Below are positions 17,926 through 26,035 of a stretch of 64,000 nt of DNA, piece by piece. Origin of the DNA: Vallitaleaceae bacterium 9-2 (GTDB taxonomy: Bacteria; Bacillota; Clostridia; Lachnospirales; Vallitaleaceae); NCBI GenBank assembly GCA_038396585.1, contig CP121691.1, positions 3,534,001-3,598,000 on the forward strand, written 5' to 3'. The notes under the pieces were generated by a model. The model saw only the letters and a program-made list of their open reading frames with translations, made no database searches and was not told the DNA's origin. Made by a program: the position numbers and the translations under genes. Every line of letters begins with the position of its first letter. Position 1 is the stretch's first letter.

Positions 17926-18330
17926 TTAGTACACAAAAAGCCCTAGAAGAATAAATACTATCGACATCAGAAAAACCGAAATAGTCAATCTCATCTTTTT
18001 CTTTGGATTATTAAGTGTATCCGAAGCAAAGCGCCGAAACTTTTCATAATTAAAAAGCAACGCCGATATCTTGATTAAGGTCAACGAAAGTACGGTAGCA
18101 ATAATCCAGCTTCCACGCACCTCAAGGGAAACAACTTTATACCATGTTACCCCTACAAGAATGATTCCTCCCATCGCAAGACCATAAATCCACTTTGGCT
18201 TTTTTTTCGCATAGGCTCGCTGAAGTTCCCACCGATTCCAGCGTTCTCCTAATCCTACCATAAGAATACGTGTTATGATACCGACAAACGCCCATCCAAA
18301 ACATAAATAACTAAAGTAATTAAACTCCAT
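17926..18330 (-). CDS. Small integral membrane protein, unknown function
   Basis: 134 residues with about four hydrophobic helices (about 5-25, 48-66, 72-95, 113-133) joined by basic loops (RAYAKKKPKWIYG, TLNNPKKKMR). No family is recognised. AGGAGAGCGAT precedes the ATG. It is the first gene of a two-gene unit with the TetR regulator, under the compound palindrome just upstream. By position it could be a small exporter or membrane-stress protein repressed by the regulator, but nothing in the sequence proves transport. Confidence 0.65.
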   Translation of the reverse strand: MEFNYFSYLCFGWAFVGIITRILMVGLGERWNRWELQRAYAKKKPKWIYGLAMGGIILVGVTWYKVVSLEVRGSWIIATVLSLTLIKISALLFNYEKFRRFASDTLNNPKKKMRLTISVFLMSIVFILLGLFVY

Positions 18331-18344
18331 ATCGCTCTCCTTTT

Positions 18345-18380
18345 TATATGACTAGTGGTCATGTGACTTATAGTCATATA
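18345..18380. promoter_or_regulatory. 36-bp compound inverted repeat, probable TetR operator
   Basis: The outer arms TATATGACTA (18345-18354) and TAGTCATATA (18371-18380) are perfect inverted repeats. Inside are two overlapping dyads: ATGACTAGTGGTCAT (18347-18361) and TGACTTATAGTCA. The TGAC/GTCA half-sites repeat four times, as expected for two TetR dimers binding side by side. It lies 14 bp upstream of the membrane-protein start codon. Confidence 0.72.
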
Positions 18381-18412
18381 TTATGCTTTTCCAAGCCTTC
18401 TGTCAATACCCT

Positions 18413-18456
18413 TAAGAAAAAAGCTCTAACAAAGGATTGATTTCCTTTGTTAGAGC
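18413..18456 (-). terminator. Rho-independent terminator of the BMC operon
   Basis: GCTCTAACAAAGG (18423-18435) and CCTTTGTTAGAGC (18444-18456) form a perfect 13-bp stem with an 8-base loop, followed on the minus strand by a T-rich run (TTTTTTCTT, 18414-18422). It lies 42 bp after the last gene of the operon (stop at 18498). Confidence 0.9.
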
Positions 18457-18497
18457 GATATTAACACGTATGATTATATTTTTTTCGTTAAGACTTT

Positions 18498-19235
18498 TTA
18501 ATTAAACTCCTTATATCGTACTCCGTCTTTATCAATCTTTTGAATCAGACGCATCTCTTCGGCTGTCGGCATAGGAAGGGTATCTACATTATCTGTATCC
18601 ACACGAAAACCTGTCTGAGCAACGACTTCTTCCATGGTTGTTAAGGGGCTAATAGCCTCAAGTTGTAGTCGTCCGTCTTGAAATTTAAACATAGCTAATG
18701 GGGTGATAATCCGATCAATATTGCCACGCGTCGTCACAAAGTTCACCTTCTCAACAAATGTTCTTGGATCATGCTTACTACGCCATATCAAGGCACGCTT
18801 GACTGTTGGTATCAAGACAGCACTTCCGGCTCCACCTGGAAGGCGAACTTTGGGTTTATGATAGTCGCCGATAACGGATGCGTTGACATTGCCATGAACA
18901 TCAAACTGTACTCCTGACAAAAAAGCCACATCAAGCTCGCCTCGCATAGACAGGTCAAATATTTCTTCGAGTGGAAAAACCGCTTCCGAACGGGTATATT
19001 GCTCATGTCCTGCTGAAGAATAAGGTGAGAGTTGCTGTGCTAAGGGATTCACACCGCCTGGAATATTCAGATAAGTCAGTTCTTTTGCATGCATAGCCTT
19101 AGCTAATAATATGGCTACCATCGGAAGCTGAGAAGATACTCCGTGAAACACTTTCTCATTATCCTTTAGTAAATGCGCAATGGTTACGACCATGATATCT
19201 GCCGGATGCATCTGTTGTTGTTGTTTTATTACCAT
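18498..19235 (-). CDS. CoA-transferase family protein, beta subunit (GctB-like), catalytic Glu not seen
   Basis: 245 residues of the class I CoA-transferase beta fold (GctB/IpdB group): AFLSGVQFDVHGNVNASVIGDYHKP and LPGGAGSA are characteristic. In glutaconate CoA-transferase the catalytic Glu lies in a VESG motif. The corresponding place here reads YLNIPGGVNP (about residues 53-62), with no Glu. That resembles the IpdAB-type hydrolase branch more than a true transferase; this comparison is from memory of the family. The start overlaps the alpha-subunit stop by 7 bp, with GGTGG upstream. It is the last gene of the BMC operon. Confidence 0.8.
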   Translation of the reverse strand: MVIKQQQQMHPADIMVVTIAHLLKDNEKVFHGVSSQLPMVAILLAKAMHAKELTYLNIPGGVNPLAQQLSPYSSAGHEQYTRSEAVFPLEEIFDLSMRGELDVAFLSGVQFDVHGNVNASVIGDYHKPKVRLPGGAGSAVLIPTVKRALIWRSKHDPRTFVEKVNFVTTRGNIDRIITPLAMFKFQDGRLQLEAISPLTTMEEVVAQTGFRVDTDNVDTLPMPTAEEMRLIQKIDKDGVRYKEFN

Positions 19236-20059
19236 GAAAATCCACCACCTTTGCCTTGATCTTGTCCACGATACTTGTCTAAATATGCCTCAAAACTACT
19301 TTCTTCTTTATCCGCCAAAAAATCTCGGATAACTTTATCTTGAACTTCATAATGTCCCGACAAAGACCCTGGTGCACTTGCTTTTGGCATCAAAACAATG
19401 GCTTCCACCAAAAATCCAGGAATCGATACCTTATCTTGATTTAAGCGAATCTGCGCATTAGATATTATTTTTTCTGTTGATAGAATCACGCGTTTTGCCG
19501 CTCTTGACATTAATATATCATCAAACTTAGGTCCTTCAATAATGGCATTACCACTTTCATCACATGCATTAACATGGATAATGGCAACATCTGGACGAAT
19601 TGCTTTAACGACCGTAATCTCTTCTCCACTAAAAGGGTCCGTCACTTTATCAAAGTAAGTATTCGCTTCAATGAGGTCACTAATTTGCAAGCCTCGCACC
19701 GGCATAAAAGGCACGCCAATCTTCGCTGCATTCAACGCACTAATAACTGTGTAACATGCATGTTCATTGCCTTGAACACGTCCACTTTCAACAGCTTTAC
19801 GATAATAAGTAGCCAGTCCATATTCGGTTTCATAACTGATAAATCCTGCATCAACACTGGCAACACAACCGCCACGCACCAAGACATCCACATCATGTGC
19901 TCCTGCCGTTTTTACCAATTTAAGCGACACTTTTTTTTGGCGTACCACTTCGCGTACAAGTCCCATAGGCGCACGATGTAATACGTTTCCACCAATGGCT
20001 AACCAGCTTCCGTCTTCTATTGTTTCAATCGCTTTTGAACACGAGATTATTTTTTTCAT
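19229..20059 (-). CDS. CoA-transferase family protein, alpha subunit (GctA/IpdA-like)
   Basis: 276 residues from MKKIISCSKAIETI; the start at 20059 follows TAGGAGGAACT. SWLAIGGNVLHRAPMGLVREV is the glycine-loop region of class I CoA-transferase alpha subunits; VLVRGGCVASVDAGFISYE and AIIHVNACDESGNAIIEGP follow as in GctA. It should pair with the beta subunit encoded next. In the operon it could move CoA between an acyl-CoA from the aldehyde dehydrogenase and a carboxylate, or hydrolyse an acyl-CoA, given the beta-subunit change. No BMC-targeting helix is obvious. Confidence 0.82.
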   Translation of the reverse strand: MKKIISCSKAIETIEDGSWLAIGGNVLHRAPMGLVREVVRQKKVSLKLVKTAGAHDVDVLVRGGCVASVDAGFISYETEYGLATYYRKAVESGRVQGNEHACYTVISALNAAKIGVPFMPVRGLQISDLIEANTYFDKVTDPFSGEEITVVKAIRPDVAIIHVNACDESGNAIIEGPKFDDILMSRAAKRVILSTEKIISNAQIRLNQDKVSIPGFLVEAIVLMPKASAPGSLSGHYEVQDKVIRDFLADKEESSFEAYLDKYRGQDQGKGGGFSW

Positions 20060-20067
20060 AGTTCCTC

Positions 20068-21405
20068 CTATTTCATGGCATTGCAGGCAACATGCATCGC
20101 ATCCCAAACTTCTGCAAATGGTGGTGCATAACCAAAATCAACCCAGCCCATCTCATCGACAGGAATTTTTGTATGAATAGCTAAGGCAAAAGTGTTGATT
20201 CTAAGCGCCGTTCCTGCATAACCTACGGCTTGCGCCCCAAGAATCGCCCGTGACTTGGCATCAACCACTAATTTAATCTTGATTGGCTGCGGATTTGGAT
20301 AGTACGGCGCATGGTTTAACGCCTGAATGGTCACCGTTTTATAGTCAAAGTTCTCCATAATGGCTTCTGCCTCCGACAGTCCCGTCTTGGCTCCTTCCAT
20401 ATCGCACACTTTAATCATCGATGTACCTAATGCTTGAGTAAAGCTCGCTTTCTCTCCACAGATGATAGCGCCAGCCATTTTTCCTTGTTTATTGGCATTG
20501 GTTCCAAGGGGTATATAATTGTTACCATGCTTTTTGACTTGATGATAAATTGTTGCACAGTCTCCCGCTGCAAAAATATCGGATACATTGGTTTTCATCT
20601 CCGGGGTTATAATGACAGCTCCATTACGTGCACGCTCGACACTTGTATTTTCCAAAAAGCTCGTATTTGGGCGTACCCCAACACAGACTAAAACCAAGTC
20701 TGCCATATATTGATTTTTATCGGTATGTACATACACCTGTTGCTCATTGATAGGTTCTAGTCGTTCTACACGCTCATTACATCGAACGCATGCCCCTTGT
20801 TTTTTGAGTTCTCCCTCAAGTTCAAAGGCCATTTCTTTATCTAAATGCGGTAAAATCTGATTTTTAAATTCAATCAACGTGACATTTTTTTCTAATCCCA
20901 ACGCGGCTTCCACTAGTTCAACACCTATAAATCCAGCGCCTATGATAACAACATTTTTCACGTTATTGTCTTTTATAATGTTCTTAATTACTTGACCATC
21001 ATCAATCGTTGATAACGACTTAACCACCGGGTGATCTGTTCCTTCCCAATCCGGGATAATCGGACTGGCACCAGAGGCTATGAGCAGTTTATCAAAGTTA
21101 TCTTCAAAAACAGCTCCCGTCGTTAGATTTTTCACCGTAATTTTTTTCGCTTTATCATCCACACGAATGACTTCATGGTATAGATGAATATCCATGCCCA
21201 TTTTTTCAAATTGGGGCTTTGTACGTATAATCATTTTATTGGAGTCTACAATTTCATCGCCAACAAAATAGGGTAATCCACATGCACCATAGGAAAGAGT
21301 GCCTCCACGTTCATATACGACGACTTCTGAGTCGTAGCGCATTCGACGTATCTTACTTGCAGCACTCATTCCTGCCGCAACGCCTCCAATAATTATCGTT
21401 TTCAT
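20068..21405 (-). CDS. CoA-disulfide reductase / NADH oxidase family flavoprotein
   Basis: 445 residues. The N-terminal FAD site is IIIGGVAAGMSAASKIRR, the redox-active Cys42 sits in SYGACGLPYFVG, the NAD(P)H site is VVIIGAGFIGVELVEAA (about 150-166), and the second FAD motif is VSDIFAAGDCA. The C-terminal dimerisation domain is complete. Single-Cys members of this family reduce CoA disulfide (Cdr), oxygen (Nox) or persulfides. In this operon, keeping the CoA pool reduced, or acting as an NADH sink, are both plausible. AGGAGGTGTCACT precedes the ATG. The start lies 11 bp after the alcohol dehydrogenase stop. Confidence 0.85.
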   Translation of the reverse strand: MKTIIIGGVAAGMSAASKIRRMRYDSEVVVYERGGTLSYGACGLPYFVGDEIVDSNKMIIRTKPQFEKMGMDIHLYHEVIRVDDKAKKITVKNLTTGAVFEDNFDKLLIASGASPIIPDWEGTDHPVVKSLSTIDDGQVIKNIIKDNNVKNVVIIGAGFIGVELVEAALGLEKNVTLIEFKNQILPHLDKEMAFELEGELKKQGACVRCNERVERLEPINEQQVYVHTDKNQYMADLVLVCVGVRPNTSFLENTSVERARNGAVIITPEMKTNVSDIFAAGDCATIYHQVKKHGNNYIPLGTNANKQGKMAGAIICGEKASFTQALGTSMIKVCDMEGAKTGLSEAEAIMENFDYKTVTIQALNHAPYYPNPQPIKIKLVVDAKSRAILGAQAVGYAGTALRINTFALAIHTKIPVDEMGWVDFGYAPPFAEVWDAMHVACNAMK

Positions 21406-21416
21406 AGTGACACCTC

Positions 21417-22541
21417 CTATAGTCCTTTCATCAGTAATGCAACAAGTTCATCTTGATTAAATTGAACCGGGCTTGTGAGTCGACACGGATCTTCTAATGC
21501 TTTTTTTGCGATTAGATTCAAGTCCTCTTTTACTACACCAAGCTTCGATAACGAATCCGGTATGTTTAACTTTTTATTCATTTGCTTAATTTTCCCAATA
21601 ACTCCATAGCTTGATATTGGCGCTTTAAGCGCTCTTCCAATTGCATCAAATCGTATTTTTCTATCCTTTTTTACTAAACCATCAATGACTATCGGTAGTA
21701 GCACTGCATTACACAGTCCATGTGGCAAGTGGTAACGTCCGCCAAGCTGATGGGCAATCGCATGAACATACCCCAACGATGCGTTGGAAAAAGCTACACC
21801 CGCCATAAACTGGGCTTGTGCCATGTTTTCTCTAGCCAAGACATTGGTTCCATCCATATAAGCGCTGATTAAGTTCTCACCAATAAGTTCCATCGCCTTA
21901 ACCGCATAGGCATTGGTTAACGCATTGGCATCAACTGAAAAGTACGCTTCAATCGCATGGGTAAGCGCATCCATCCCTGTCGCACCTGTTAAGGATGGCG
22001 GCATCGATAAAAGCGCTTGTGTATCGTTAACTGAAACTGCCGGAATCAAGGCATCATCAATAATCGCTAGCTTAACCTTTTCCTCGACATCAGAGATAAT
22101 AGCAAAGCGTGTCACTTCTGATCCTGTTCCCGAAGTCGTATTAATCGCTACAATCGGCAACACTTTGTGTCCTATTTTATCGACACCTACAAAGGCTTTA
22201 ATTGATTGATCCGTCTGACTCAAAAGAGCAACACCTTTTCCAAGGTCATGTGCCGATCCTCCACCGAGTGTCAGGATAAAGTCACATGGCGCACCTTTAA
22301 TATACCCACAAGCTTGCTCTACAAGTTCAATACTTGGATCAGGTCTTGTTTGATCAAAGACTTTGAATTTAATCTTTGCCCGGGAAAACACATGCAAAAT
22401 ACGTTGAAATGTCTTACTCGCGCGCATATATTCATCGGTAATAATCAACGTGCTCTTCCACTGTCTTTTTTCCAATTCATGATATAACTGTTCAATTGCT
22501 TGTTCTCCAAACAGATTAATTGTTGGTAGGTTTAACTGCAT
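21417..22541 (-). CDS. Iron-containing alcohol dehydrogenase (aldehyde reductase of the BMC)
   Basis: 374 residues from MQLNLPTINLFG (start at 22541 after AAGGAG; the longer frame overlaps the upstream gene). The nucleotide site is LGGGSAHDLGKGVA and the metal ligands are visible in TGMDALTHAIEAY, AIAHQLGG and LPHGLCNAVLLP, so it is a group III Fe-ADH like FucO/PduQ/EutG. It should reduce the aldehyde made by the aldolase to its alcohol while re-oxidising the NADH formed by the CoA-acylating dehydrogenase. No clear targeting peptide is seen at either end. Confidence 0.9.
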   Translation of the reverse strand: MQLNLPTINLFGEQAIEQLYHELEKRQWKSTLIITDEYMRASKTFQRILHVFSRAKIKFKVFDQTRPDPSIELVEQACGYIKGAPCDFILTLGGGSAHDLGKGVALLSQTDQSIKAFVGVDKIGHKVLPIVAINTTSGTGSEVTRFAIISDVEEKVKLAIIDDALIPAVSVNDTQALLSMPPSLTGATGMDALTHAIEAYFSVDANALTNAYAVKAMELIGENLISAYMDGTNVLARENMAQAQFMAGVAFSNASLGYVHAIAHQLGGRYHLPHGLCNAVLLPIVIDGLVKKDRKIRFDAIGRALKAPISSYGVIGKIKQMNKKLNIPDSLSKLGVVKEDLNLIAKKALEDPCRLTSPVQFNQDELVALLMKGL

Positions 22542-22545
22542 GTTT

Positions 22546-23613
22546 TCACGCTCCTTCGTGATGCAGGTAAGAATCAAGAGCGCTGGTTAACGCACTGATT
22601 GCTTCCGGTAAAAAAGGTGTACTGGGCAAAGGCTTTGCGCGTTCAATCATCGTTTTTGCAACACTATACCATGGGTATCGGTCTTGATCATCTAAAAAGT
22701 TGCTTAGCCTTGTTGGGTTACCACAAGTTCGCCCTACTTCTTGATCCACAGATTTTGCCGTCAGCCTTTTCATTACTTCAATCGCCAAATCCTTCTTCTT
22801 ACTCTTGGCATTTAACCCAAAAGACCAAGTCACATTCCAAGATTCTTCAAGTGCCGCAAAGCCCATCTGTTCCGGCTCGACACAACTTGCATCCATAACT
22901 GCACCCAATTGTCCACCCCATGTAACCGCCATATCCACTGCACCTGATTGAAGACGACTACACACCTGTTCATTACCAAACTCTCGAACTTGAGGTTCAC
23001 AATATCTACTCGCTTTTTGATATAGGCTAACTACTTGCTCTATCTTCGCGCCATCTTCTTCTACTCTACCCATAGCATCAATGGGCTCAATGGCTAACGC
23101 GCGAAAATATGGCAATATATCTAGGAAAAGCTCTGACGGATGAGCCTTTAGAGCAAACTGATTCTTCGCCGTCTGGGTCTGTAGATAGTTCATCACTTCT
23201 ATAATACTCACGGTATCTTTAAAGTCTGCATGGATTCGATTCTTACGATAGACAAGAATATGTCCGTCACAAAAGCAAGGATACAGATACTGCTTCTGTT
23301 TGTAGAACATCTCACTTTTTATCGTTTCAAGGACATCGTCTAATTGTGCTTGTTTTTTATCTTCACAGATTGGCTCTACATAGCCTTGTTCTACAAAAAA
23401 AGGTAACCATAAATGACCAGCTACCATGACAATATCATATTTACTATGTTCAAATGCATCCATTAGGGTCTCATAATACTCAGCAAAAGAGACGATCTGT
23501 AAGTCAATGTGGATCCCAAGGGCATCTTCTATAGGTTGAATAAGGGTATCTGCTTTTTTTTGATATGTATATACTGCCGGGTCACCGACGCCTAATATTC
23601 GAATCGTTTCCAT
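22546..23613 (-). CDS. Solute-binding-protein-like protein without signal peptide
   Basis: 355 residues from METIRILGVGDPAVYTYQ; the start at 23613 follows GAGGTG. The fold pattern matches ABC family 1 extracellular binding proteins (AFEHSKYDIVMVAGHLWLP, DMAVTWGGQ, LTSALDSYLHH). There is no hydrophobic signal segment and no lipobox, so it should stay in the cytoplasm. It is embedded between the BMC-T gene and the alcohol dehydrogenase, not next to permeases. The C-terminal helix (about 330-352) is amphipathic and could be a shell-interaction helix. The role is unknown; a cytosolic ligand-binding, carrier or sensor function is inference. Confidence 0.8.
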   Translation of the reverse strand: METIRILGVGDPAVYTYQKKADTLIQPIEDALGIHIDLQIVSFAEYYETLMDAFEHSKYDIVMVAGHLWLPFFVEQGYVEPICEDKKQAQLDDVLETIKSEMFYKQKQYLYPCFCDGHILVYRKNRIHADFKDTVSIIEVMNYLQTQTAKNQFALKAHPSELFLDILPYFRALAIEPIDAMGRVEEDGAKIEQVVSLYQKASRYCEPQVREFGNEQVCSRLQSGAVDMAVTWGGQLGAVMDASCVEPEQMGFAALEESWNVTWSFGLNAKSKKKDLAIEVMKRLTAKSVDQEVGRTCGNPTRLSNFLDDQDRYPWYSVAKTMIERAKPLPSTPFLPEAISALTSALDSYLHHEGA

Positions 23614-23617
23614 ACAT

Positions 23618-24145
23618 TCACCTCGCAATTTCTTCTAGTATCCAGGGTTCTATATTTGTAATGATTTCTGCGGATTTTATACGTTCTTTGGCTGCACGCG
23701 TCGCTGCAACGCTTCCTGATAAGATCACTATGGAACTACCTTCTAACGCCTCGTTATGTTTGAATTTTACTACAGATAAATCAAATCCATGTAAGAGCAT
23801 ATTACACTCTTCATAGGCTTTTGCATGACTTAATTGTTGAAAAACCAATACATTTTCCGCTACATGCTTCGGGCTTTGTTCTTCGTTAAACACAGGGACT
23901 AATTGGTCATGGATTTTTCCAAGCCATCCAATGTCAACAAGGCCTTCTTGCTCCATCCCTATTTCCATTGCATACTCGATACTTCCATGTTCCCCTTGCA
24001 TGATAATCATATATTTTGATCCAGGAAAAATTTTTGCCTGAACATGTGATAAATTAACGTGCTTTATAATATCATTGAGTACTTTTATCCCTTGTGGAAT
24101 GGTTATGTACTCTAAAATGCCAATCGCTCCTTCTTGCTTAAACAA
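23618..24145 (-). CDS. BMC-T trimeric shell protein (tandem BMC domains, PduT-like)
   Basis: 175 residues made of two BMC folds: GAIGILEYITIPQGIKVLND (about 6-25) begins the first, and a second, more divergent one ends in VAATRAAKERIKSAEII. Trimers form pseudohexameric shell tiles. In PduT a Cys near residue 38 ligates a 4Fe-4S cluster; here the matching segment is AKIFPGSKY with Phe40, so a cluster at that place is unlikely. The start is TTG at 24145, nine bases after AAGGTGG; no ATG is available nearby. Its stop is 4 bp before the solute-binding-like gene. Confidence 0.85.
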   Translation of the reverse strand: MFKQEGAIGILEYITIPQGIKVLNDIIKHVNLSHVQAKIFPGSKYMIIMQGEHGSIEYAMEIGMEQEGLVDIGWLGKIHDQLVPVFNEEQSPKHVAENVLVFQQLSHAKAYEECNMLLHGFDLSVVKFKHNEALEGSSIVILSGSVAATRAAKERIKSAEIITNIEPWILEEIAR

Positions 24146-24185
24146 AACTCTTCACCACCTTAGTTTTGATATCCAACCCCTATGA

Positions 24186-24425
24186 TCATTCATCAACAAT
24201 ACCTATAATAATGGCATCAACGGGTTGTTTGACATCGCTGCTTAGTGCATAGATCGTGTTATGGCCTTCTGTAATAATGACATCATCACCAATCCCTGCG
24301 CCAATCGGATCGACAGCAATAATATTTTCTTTTGTCTCAAGCTCAACTCGCATAAACTTAGCTCCTACGAGCGTTTGATGCTTTTTGGTTGATACGATGT
24401 TTCCAACGACTTTTCCAATGCGCAT
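24186..24425 (-). CDS. BMC-P pentameric vertex protein (EutN/CcmL family)
   Basis: 79 residues from MRIGKVVGNIVSTKKHQTLVG, the classic EutN/CcmL start, then LVGAKFMRVEL, AVDPIGAGIGDDVIITEG and DAIIIGIVD at the end. Pentamers cap the vertices of the icosahedral shell. The start at 24425 is preceded by AAGGG; the longer frame to 24509 overlaps pduL and is not used. It is the only vertex protein in the locus, so the shell set is complete with one BMC-P, one BMC-T and four BMC-H. Confidence 0.95.
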   Translation of the reverse strand: MRIGKVVGNIVSTKKHQTLVGAKFMRVELETKENIIAVDPIGAGIGDDVIITEGHNTIYALSSDVKQPVDAIIIGIVDE

Positions 24426-24450
24426 TGTATCCCTTCTTCCTCTCCCCTGT

Positions 24451-25110
24451 TTAAGGTAATAAGACCGTAGCCATATCTCCACTTTGAACCCGAAATGCAT
24501 TGCCGTCATCTGTGTCGATATGTAGTTCTAATACATAATTTTCATGTACTTTACAACTGACATGATCCATACGTCCGGATTTTTCATCACCAAGTAAAAC
24601 GGATACTTCGTCACCCGATTTTATATTCATATGTTTTGCATCTTCTGTTGATAAGTGCAAGTGTCTTGTTGCAATAATGCATCCGTTTTCAATTGTCACG
24701 CTACCATGGGGACCTTGTAATGTAATCGGTTCAGAACGTTCTAGATTTCCGGAGTTACGTACCGGTGGATTTAACTTTAACTGACGTGCATCGGTGGCTG
24801 ATATCTCAACTTGGGTTTGGTCACGTTCAGGGCCAAGAATACGTACATTGTCTATCTTATATGTCTTACCTTGACGCTCTGTTATCAGCGTCACCGTCTC
24901 TTGACATGCATATTCTCCTGTTTGTTTTAAATCTTTGAGTTTTTGTAACGTATAGCCTTTGCCAAACAACATTTCCACGTCGCTTTTTTTTAGGTGCACG
25001 TGCCGATTGGATATTCCAATAGGCACGGCATATTGATACCCTTGTTCTTGGGTAATCTGTTGAAGCACTCTTGTTGTGACTAAGGCAATCATGCGTTCAC
25101 TAACTTGCAT
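24451..25110 (-). CDS. pduL: Phosphate acyltransferase PduL (phosphotransacylase)
   Basis: 219 residues. Two PTAC (PduL) repeats with their metal-binding histidines are visible: PIGISNRHVHLKKSDVE (about 31-47) and ATRHLHLSTEDAK (about 146-158). It converts acyl-CoA plus phosphate to acyl-phosphate and CoA, recycling CoA inside the compartment and allowing ATP formation by a kinase. The first about 23 residues (VSERMIALVTTRVLQQI) form an amphipathic helix of the encapsulation-peptide type. No good ribosome site precedes the ATG, which lies 6 bp after the preceding BMC gene, so it is probably translationally coupled. Confidence 0.93.
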   Translation of the reverse strand: MQVSERMIALVTTRVLQQITQEQGYQYAVPIGISNRHVHLKKSDVEMLFGKGYTLQKLKDLKQTGEYACQETVTLITERQGKTYKIDNVRILGPERDQTQVEISATDARQLKLNPPVRNSGNLERSEPITLQGPHGSVTIENGCIIATRHLHLSTEDAKHMNIKSGDEVSVLLGDEKSGRMDHVSCKVHENYVLELHIDTDDGNAFRVQSGDMATVLLP

Positions 25111-25116
25111 AGTTTT

Positions 25117-25455
25117 TTACATTTTTGGCAAAATTGATGCCATGTTGTTATGTGGACGTGGAATCACATGAACAGCAATCAATTCTCCCAATCTGGATGC
25201 AGCTTCTGATCCTGCTTCTGTAGCCGCCTTTACCGCACCTACATCGCCTTGAATTGTTACAGTAATTAATCCAGAGCCGATTTTTTCCATACCTACGAGT
25301 TCAACTTCTGCTGATTTAAGCATATTATCAGCTGCTTCTAATGCCGCCGTTAGACCTCTTGTCTCTATAAAACCAATTGCATTTCCCATAATTTTTTTTA
25401 CCTCCTGTGGTGATTTCGTTGTTGGCTTTGTTTTTTTTACAGTATTTTCACTCAT
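25117..25455 (-). CDS. BMC-H hexameric shell protein with optional basic N-terminal extension
   Basis: 112 residues as drawn. The BMC domain starts at Met23 ([20 protein letters not shown]) and ends with the [15 protein letters not shown] motif. The first 22 residues are a Lys/Thr-rich extension ([15 protein letters not shown]). Two starts both have good ribosome sites: ATG at 25455 (GGAG seven bases before, overlapping the preceding TGA) and ATG at 25389 (AGGAGGT eleven bases before). Both forms may be made. It is a close paralogue of the BMC-H at 25734-26009, which lacks the extension. Confidence 0.92.
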   Translation of the reverse strand: MSENTVKKTKPTTKSPQEVKKIMGNAIGFIETRGLTAALEAADNMLKSAEVELVGMEKIGSGLITVTIQGDVGAVKAATEAGSEAASRLGELIAVHVIPRPHNNMASILPKM

Positions 25456-25730
25456 TGAAAGACTCCTTTTTCAAAATACTTCATTAATGCATCTGGCGGA
25501 TTCGCAATGACTTCAGCCACTTTCAATAACGTTGTCTCTTGATACGTCTTTTTTATTTCATCCATAGCAAGGTTTAGATCAGAGACACTGCCTTCAAAGA
25601 CAATGGTGATTAATCGTCCACCCAATGCTTTCTTATGATGAATGATGTCACAATTAACCATTTTCATAATCAAATCACTTGCTAAGTATCCATTAACAAG
25701 GTTTTGGATCTCTATAATCCCTATCGCCAT
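25452..25730 (-). CDS. BMC-H shell protein, divergent
   Basis: 92 residues, a single BMC domain: [22 protein letters not shown], then [25 protein letters not shown]. It lacks the [13 protein letters not shown] strand of its two neighbours and ends in a short helical tail. It is therefore a distinct shell paralogue, perhaps with a different pore. The ATG has no clear ribosome site and lies 3 bp after the preceding BMC-H stop. Its own stop overlaps the next ATG (ATGA). Both point to coupled translation. Confidence 0.88.
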   Translation of the reverse strand: MAIGIIEIQNLVNGYLASDLIMKMVNCDIIHHKKALGGRLITIVFEGSVSDLNLAMDEIKKTYQETTLLKVAEVIANPPDALMKYFEKGVFQ

Positions 25731-25733
25731 ATA

Positions 25734-26009
25734 TTATTTCAGCACCGGCAAAATTTTAATTAAATCATCGTGAGGTCTTGGAATTACATGAACTGCAACG
25801 AGTTCACCTAATCGACTTGCCGTATCCGCTCCTGCTTCTGTTGCCGCTTTTACCGCGCCTACTTCTCCTTTCACAACAACTGTAATTAATCCGGATCCGA
25901 TTTTTTCTGTTCCTACAAGTTCAACTTGTGCTGTTTTTAACATGTTATCGGCCGCTTCTAATGCTGCTGTAAGACCTCTGGTTTCTATAAATCCTATTGA
26001 ACTTCCCAT
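25734..26009 (-). CDS. BMC-H hexameric shell protein (major, PduA/PduJ-like)
   Basis: 91 residues from [24 protein letters not shown], with [25 protein letters not shown] and [18 protein letters not shown]. It is a canonical BMC-H hexamer protein that forms shell facets and pores. The start at 26009 is chosen because GGAGG lies eight bases before it; the ATG 15 bp upstream overlaps that site. It is about 75 percent similar by eye to the 25117-25455 protein, so the pair looks like a duplication with one other BMC gene between. Confidence 0.94.
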   Translation of the reverse strand: MGSSIGFIETRGLTAALEAADNMLKTAQVELVGTEKIGSGLITVVVKGEVGAVKAATEAGADTASRLGELVAVHVIPRPHDDLIKILPVLK

Positions 26010-26035
26010 CAATTTTTCCTCCATTCACTCATTGA

